Part shown: piece by piece, positions 59,530 through 64,000 of the stretch
Position numbering within the stretch: position 1 is the first letter of the stretch
How the letters are laid out: every line of letters starts with the position of its first letter
Assembly: GCA_917880885.1 (NCBI GenBank)
Contig: OU862910.1
Span: 56,039,285 to 56,103,284, forward strand
DNA length: 64,000 nt
Direction of reading: 5' to 3'
From: Limnephilus marmoratus
Taxonomy: Eukaryota > Arthropoda > Insecta > Trichoptera > Limnephilidae
The notes under the pieces: model-generated
What the model saw: the letters and a program-made list of their open reading frames with translations, nothing else
Databases searched by the model: none
Told to the model about the DNA's origin: nothing
Translations under genes and position numbers: made by a program

Positions 59530-60169
59530 CTTCCATCAACGTCAAACTCGTGTTATTATTTCCTTCTGGGAAAAGTTATTATCATCAGCTGCCTCCCCCG
59601 CCGACCTCTGCCTAGGTTTTGCTCCTGGTGCCATCAGTCTCCTACAGAAAGCCGGCCCTACTTCAGGCAACCGCCACGCACCAGGACTGGGCAGAGGAGT
59701 AGGCACATCCAGTGTCCTCAACTCATCAGGCACTGGGTGCACGGGAGGTCAGTATTATTATTTCAAACATTTCATCCTGGTCGTGTACTGAAACCGGTAC
59801 CCTTTTTTACAGTCTTGTACAGGCTTGATACGTCTGGTACAGCTCACATTTATTTAATATTAGCTTAAGAACCTACTAGCGTTGTCCAGGCTTTGGATCA
59901 CGTCTCTAATTTTAGAGCTGAATATATTTAACTCATTCAGATCTGTAAGTAGTGTAACTAAACTCACCATTAATGATTCTTCCTTTCTAGCTACTGTTAA
60001 ATTCAAATTTATGTTAAATTAAATGAAAGCCAATCACTTTGTAAAAAATATTTGACAGGTAAATTGGTGTTGCCAGCCTACAAATTTTATAGTTTTATTT
60101 TTTATATTTTCTCCTCTTATTTGACAGACTCTATGTACTTCGTTTAAATTTGAATACCGCAAAAAGTCC

Positions 60170-60400
60170 CAACTGTTTCCAAACGTTTGGAGCCAGTGCG
60201 ATTATGGCATCCCCAATTGGGGTATGTTACGATCCTGAAAGTAGCGGGGAAGGGAAGGAAATGTTGAAGAGGAAGGTGAAAACGTATCTCGCTATCCGAT
60301 CTGGTCAGCAAACACGGCTAAAGCCATTCCTAGTTTCGTTTTGATTCTGAATGGTGGTCTTTCACCAGCGCGATACTGAAAGTATGCACCACTCTGAAAA
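60170..60400 (-). mobile_element. SINE-like retroposon, family B (copy 3)
   Basis: TTATGGCATCCCCAATTGGG, GAAGAGGAAGGTGAAAACG and CACGGCTAAAGCCATTCCTA match copy 1; no clear A tail. Confidence 0.55.
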
Positions 60401-61844
60401 ATCAGAATGTGTATTTCACCGTTGTACAGTATTAGGTATAGTTGTATACCTAACAAGAACTGGGACAAATCGATAAATAATGCAACTGCTTTCTAGTTGA
60501 AAGCCAAAATCAAACTAGGGAAGGCAACACAATATTGCATAAAATATCAAATTGACAAAATATGTTTTCTTAGTTAATTTAAAAGCAAACGGTTGGAGAA
60601 ATGCAAGGAACAAGAAAATAAAAACGTACAAAACTTTACTGTTTACTTCCATAATAAAGTCAAGTTTTAATGGCGTGTTGTAATAAAGTGGTATAATTTC
60701 CTCATATTTTTAATGGGAGGTTCACTGCACAAACGTACGTTAGAGAAAACCGCGACTGGTATTGACTCTAATCGAACAGTATTAATACCGTAGCATCTGC
60801 GTGGTTGCATTTCAGAACCCAGCTACGAGTGCATGTCGGACGCCACGCCATACGCGCCGCGCCAAAAATAACATCTGTGTACGCGGAATTTCACACAAAG
60901 CTACTGTTATAATTCGGTTTCGAATTTAAGAACTCGACACAAGATGTCGCTACTTCCGTCAGCAGGTCGGACGGGGACGTCTCCCCTCTAGGTATAACTG
61001 CTACGAATTTGTGTATATGTGATATGTGGTATCTCTCCGGATATGAAAAGATTGACGGTAATGTTGTATCATTTATTTATTTTACATATGCATATATATT
61101 ACAATACATTACAATGTGATCATTTGTCTGTCCAACTGGGCAGAATACCCGTTTCAGGACAGCCAAATTGTATATTTAGTTCATAATATTCTTAACAAAG
61201 AAATAGTTACGTTCAAAATATCACGGGAATTTGCTTCTGTCGAGACAACTTTTGAGAACACTAAGAATTGTATATAATTAAGGGATGGTTTCTTTATGTC
61301 TTTAAAAGAATCGCAAAGATGTGATTTTTTTCAAGGTCAATTTGGAGAACATAAATAAATGCATTCAGAGTGAATGCATTTATTAATGTTCTATGAGTGT
61401 TTTCTTTAGTGAGATCACAAGTAGGAGATTCTTTCCAGGCCATTTTAGAGAACATTTACAATTGCATAATCAGAATTTACACATTTATAAATCAATATTT
61501 GACATATGAATTCACAATGTATTTATAACTATTTAATTTTAATAAAGTACTATAATTTTTAGAATTTCTTAAATAGTAGAAGAGTAGTGGCTATATATTA
61601 CATATGACGTCATTGCTCTGTCTCGGTTACTTTGTCCCGGTGACTAGCTACAGTGGATCTGAGGAACAGGCTGTTTTTGGAATCAGTTCTTATTGGATCT
61701 ATAAAATGATCACCAACACTAACTGGGCGAAGCCGAAATAAAAGCCGCCCGCAGGGCCTAGCATAAAAACCTGCGGAAAGGGTTTTTAACATCTGGTTTA
61801 TCAATTAATATTTGAAAAGTGACCTGAAATTGCTTCACTGATAT
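60401..61844. other. Intergenic or intron DNA, no gene seen
   Basis: A CG-rich patch lies at 60835-60880. At 61075-61180 a (TTTA)n start followed by TGTCTGTCCAACTGGGCAGA resembles a LINE tail on the minus strand. Direct repeats of GAACAT-AATAAATGCATT (about 61345-61400) are present. No exon of the second GH1 gene was recognised. Confidence 0.4.
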
Positions 61845-62323
61845 CAATTTGGGAGGCGGGTATGGGTACCGCTGCCCTGGGAACCATTTATTGGATAACC
61901 AACACCTCTGCCATAGGTCACCCCAAGTGGTTCGCTACATTTGGTGACTTAGCAGGGGTGCCCGGGTTCATGGGGTGAGGTTTGTCCAGGTCTTGATGGC
62001 GGATGCGTCTGCCTACCTGCTGCCTGATGGGCCGGATCGAGAGAGCTTGGTTGAGGGAGGTATTTTAACCTTTCCAGACGTGTTCTCTGGACCCATCGCC
62101 TTACACCGCAGTTGGAGGGATGGATTCATCCGTTCGGCACACTGACCCCCCCCCCCCCTATATTCCTACCCATCCGTCTTACCTTTTTCCTTCCCAGAAC
62201 TTACTATCCTTCCCTTCCTTAAAAAGACCCTCCACACAGCATCCTCTAAGATGACGTAGGCCCTGGGGCACATTATTTTCCTTAGGGCCTCCTGTGTGGA
62301 GCTAATGTAATTAAAAAAAAAAT
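61845..62323 (+). mobile_element. SINE-like retroposon, family A (copy 10, near full length)
   Basis: It starts CAATTTGGGAGGCGGGTATG, has CACCCCAAGTGGTTCGCTAC, a 10-12-base C run near 62143, and ends GGGCCTCCTGTGTGGAGCTA / ATGTAATTAAAAAAAAAA. It abuts the Penelope-like element. Confidence 0.7.
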
Positions 62324-62376
62324 AAATGAAAAAACAGACTTTGTTAAACACCACTGTTTATTTGAATTAATATTTA

Positions 62377-62419
62377 AAGGCCAACCAGGTTTCGCTTAGC
62401 TAAAGCTTCATCAGGGCTT
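62377..62419 (-). ncRNA. Hammerhead ribozyme motif, left arm of the Penelope-like element
   Basis: Minus strand: AAGCC, core CTGATGA, stem II AGCTT-tagct-AAGC, core GAAA, short stem III ACC-T-GGT with cleavage triplet GTT, then GGCCTT to pair with stem I (GCC/GGC plus a bulge). The core is fully canonical. Confidence 0.75.
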
Positions 62420-62611
62420 ATTATATCAACTAAAGGTAATTACATACAGACACACATATAAAATAAATTAAGAGAATGAGTGAAAGAGACAGCAATAGAA
62501 TAGGCAACACCCTATTGGTGTCAGAAAGAGATACAAGTAGAAAAGAGGGAGACGAAAATAATTACAGGATGGGTAAGTAAGGGGGGGAGGGAGATTAATG
62601 GGACTATTGAC

Positions 62612-62957
62612 GATAAATTTAGCCACTCGGGCATATATAAACTAAATTGTAATGATTGTTCTGCATTTTACATAGGAAAAACGCCCCGGAACGTAAACAT
62701 AAGAATCGAAGAACATCTAAGATGTGATAGTGTATAAGATAGTATTGTTTTTTTTAGAATTCGCGAACCATCTACTAGAAACTAACCACTCATTCGATAA
62801 AACCTCCGGGACTAAAATATTACATAAAAATGGAATTGGAATTATGTTAAACAATCTAGAAGCCCTCGAAATCAAAAAAGCCATCAATAATAAATCAAAC
62901 ATTATTAATAACCAAATCAAGTTATCTGATAGTCCCATTTTTAATTTATTCCGTTAA
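62612..62957 (+). pseudogene. GIY-YIG C-terminal part of a Penelope-like protein
   Basis: The first frame (62612-62737) reads HSGIYKLNCNDCSAFYIGKT followed by PRNVNIRIEEHL: the GIY...YIG motif with the usual arginine and glutamate. A stop and frame change follow. Another frame to 62957 reads FANHLLETNHSFDK, ILHKNGIGIMLNNLEALEI and SPIFNLFR, the typical end of Penelope-like ORFs. The RT domain is absent and the frame is broken, so it cannot act on its own. Confidence 0.75.
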
Positions 62958-63160
62958 CCTCTTCTGAAATAACTCCTTCCCTCTCCCTCCCCCCCTTACT
63001 TACCCATCCTGTAATTATTTTCGTTTCCCTCTTTTCTATTATGTCTCTTTCCTGCACCAATAGGGTGTTGCCTATTCTATTGCTATCTCTTTCACTCATT
63101 CTCTTAATTTATTTAATATATATGTGTCTGTATGTACTAATTATCTTTAGTTGATATAAT

Positions 63161-63201
63161 AAGCCCTTATGAAGCTTGAGATAAGCGAAACCTGGTTGGC
63201 T
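63161..63201 (+). ncRNA. Hammerhead motif, right arm (one core mutation)
   Basis: AAGCC, CTTATGA (canonical CTGATGA with G changed to T), stem II AGCTT...AAGC, GAAA, ACCTGGT-T, then GGCT. The core substitution at an invariant G should abolish cleavage. Confidence 0.6.
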
Positions 63202-63286
63202 GTTAAATATTAATTCTAATAAAAAGTGGTGTTTTACAAAGTGTGTTTTTCTTTAATATTTACATACTTCTCTTTAATATCAAATA

Positions 63287-63333
63287 CTTTGTGGTGTGAC
63301 ATTATATATTATATATAATGTCACACCACAAAG
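63287..63333. repeat. 47-bp palindrome
   Basis: CTTTGTGGTGTGACATTATA and its inverted copy TATAATGTCACACCACAAAG meet around ATATTAT-rich sequence. Confidence 0.8.
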
Positions 63334-64000
63334 CATTTGCTTCCTTCGATAAAAAAATACATTGTTTTCACAAAACTGTCCACGAAATCTTGTTTTCCGA
63401 CGCATTACGAAATGTTTGAATGGCCTCTCAAAATTAATTACGTTACATAATGCATTAGTCACCAGTCATGGTGATAAGAAGATCAGATATTACAAACTTC
63501 GCAGATATTACACTTATGCAGCTAGAAATGGGATGCAATTCGTGCGTAGATGATTCCAAAACTAGGCATAAAAAGACATTTGAATAAGGAACTCCAGTCC
63601 AAATTTTTTTTATTAATAGTCACCTTATAACTTAAATAACTGCATATTTATTTGTATTTTTATAGTTAGTTTAAATAGTTAAAATAATTTTCAAAGTTTT
63701 AATTTTTCAAGTTCCCCCATAAATCAAAAAACACCGTTTGTATGGTGAATCGTATGACGTCATTACTATGCAAAAGTTTTATTTATTTTCAACAGGTGTT
63801 GTAATTTTGTTATATTTATTTATTATATTAAGTATTGTATTTTTCAATGTTATTACGGGAGAGTGGTATAAAAATTCCCAACACCCCCTCCCCCCCTCCT
63901 TCTCCATCCACCACTCCCCCACCCCATACCCTCCCCACTCCACCTCCCCCCACCTTCCTCCACCCCTCACCCCTCTCGCAAATAATGTAGCTTTCTACTA
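63334..64000. other. AT-rich DNA ending in a pyrimidine-rich tract
   Basis: No gene recognised. From about 63880 to 63975 the plus strand is almost all C and T, with CCACTCCCCCACCCC-type units. The glycine- and tryptophan-rich minus-strand frame across it is an artefact of composition. Confidence 0.5.

Larger units (their letters stand above)
62338..63240 (+). mobile_element. Decayed Penelope-like element with inverted terminal arms
   Basis: The two arms (62338-62605 and about 62960-63240) are inverted copies: AGGCCAACCAGGTTTCGCTT / ATTACAGGATGGGTAAGTAA on the left, TTACTTACCCATCCTGTAAT / AAGCGAAACCTGGTTGGCTG on the right. Between them is the end of a Penelope-type protein with a GIY-YIG endonuclease motif. 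Each arm carries a hammerhead motif. Penelope elements are known to carry GIY-YIG domains, terminal repeats in direct or inverted order, and hammerheads. The reverse transcriptase is missing. Confidence 0.82.

Noticed and set aside
59458..59868. 136-codon frame downstream of the TATA/initiator pair
   Set aside because: Composition looks non-coding, no domain is seen, and its ATG lies upstream of the predicted transcription start.
63779..63970. Glycine/tryptophan-rich minus-strand frame
   Set aside because: Pure composition effect of the pyrimidine-rich tract on the other strand.
57886..64000. N-terminal exons of the second GH1 gene
   Set aside because: I looked on the minus strand for the FGxATAxxQIEGAW block and a signal peptide and found neither; they are probably beyond the window, or the gene has lost them.

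Overview
This is a eukaryotic, AT-rich, transposon-packed window, most likely from an insect or other arthropod. The evidence is two spliced family-1 glycoside hydrolase (GH1) genes of insect type, with GC-richer exons in AT-rich introns of 0.1-10 kb, plus a typical arthropod repeat mix: Ty3/gypsy LTR element, Helitrons, Penelope-like elements with hammerhead ribozymes, PIF/Harbinger-like and other TIR elements, LINE fragments and SINE-like retroposons. I cannot fix the order or species from the sequence alone. I see no rRNA gene, no intact tRNA gene and no CRISPR array.

Layout. 1-16.5 kb is intergenic repeat DNA. It holds a decayed DNA transposon (1043-3002), a Harbinger-like element (3809-4696), a long ribozyme-bearing palindrome (5729-5975), a complete single-ORF Ty3/gypsy element on the minus strand (7879-12799), a tRNA-like TIR element (13030-13895) and a second ribozyme palindrome (14492-15134). 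From 16847 to 44744 runs a plus-strand GH1 gene with eight inferred coding exons, giving a 519-residue secreted protein with both catalytic glutamates. Its introns are full of insertions, including a young, 7.2-kb, apparently non-coding LTR element (34992-42227) in the last intron. 44.7-50.7 kb is the intergenic stretch between two convergent genes, with a MADF-domain TIR element.

From 57885 down to 50755 lies the 3' part of a second GH1 gene on the minus strand, with the same intron positions and phases except for one. Its acid/base glutamate codon reads glycine (NGP instead of NEP) and its C-terminus looks like a GPI-anchor signal. Its N-terminal exons were not found and are probably beyond the window. 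58-64 kb holds an unexplained run of nested stem-loops next to a TATA/initiator promoter, more SINE-like copies, and a decayed Penelope-like element flanked by inverted repeats with hammerhead motifs.

How it works together: the two GH1 paralogues arose by duplication and have diverged, one keeping the classical catalytic machinery and the other losing the proton donor and probably becoming membrane-anchored. The surrounding DNA is mostly mobile-element material. Its most notable theme is repeated self-cleaving hammerhead-like ribozyme cores in inverted-repeat elements.
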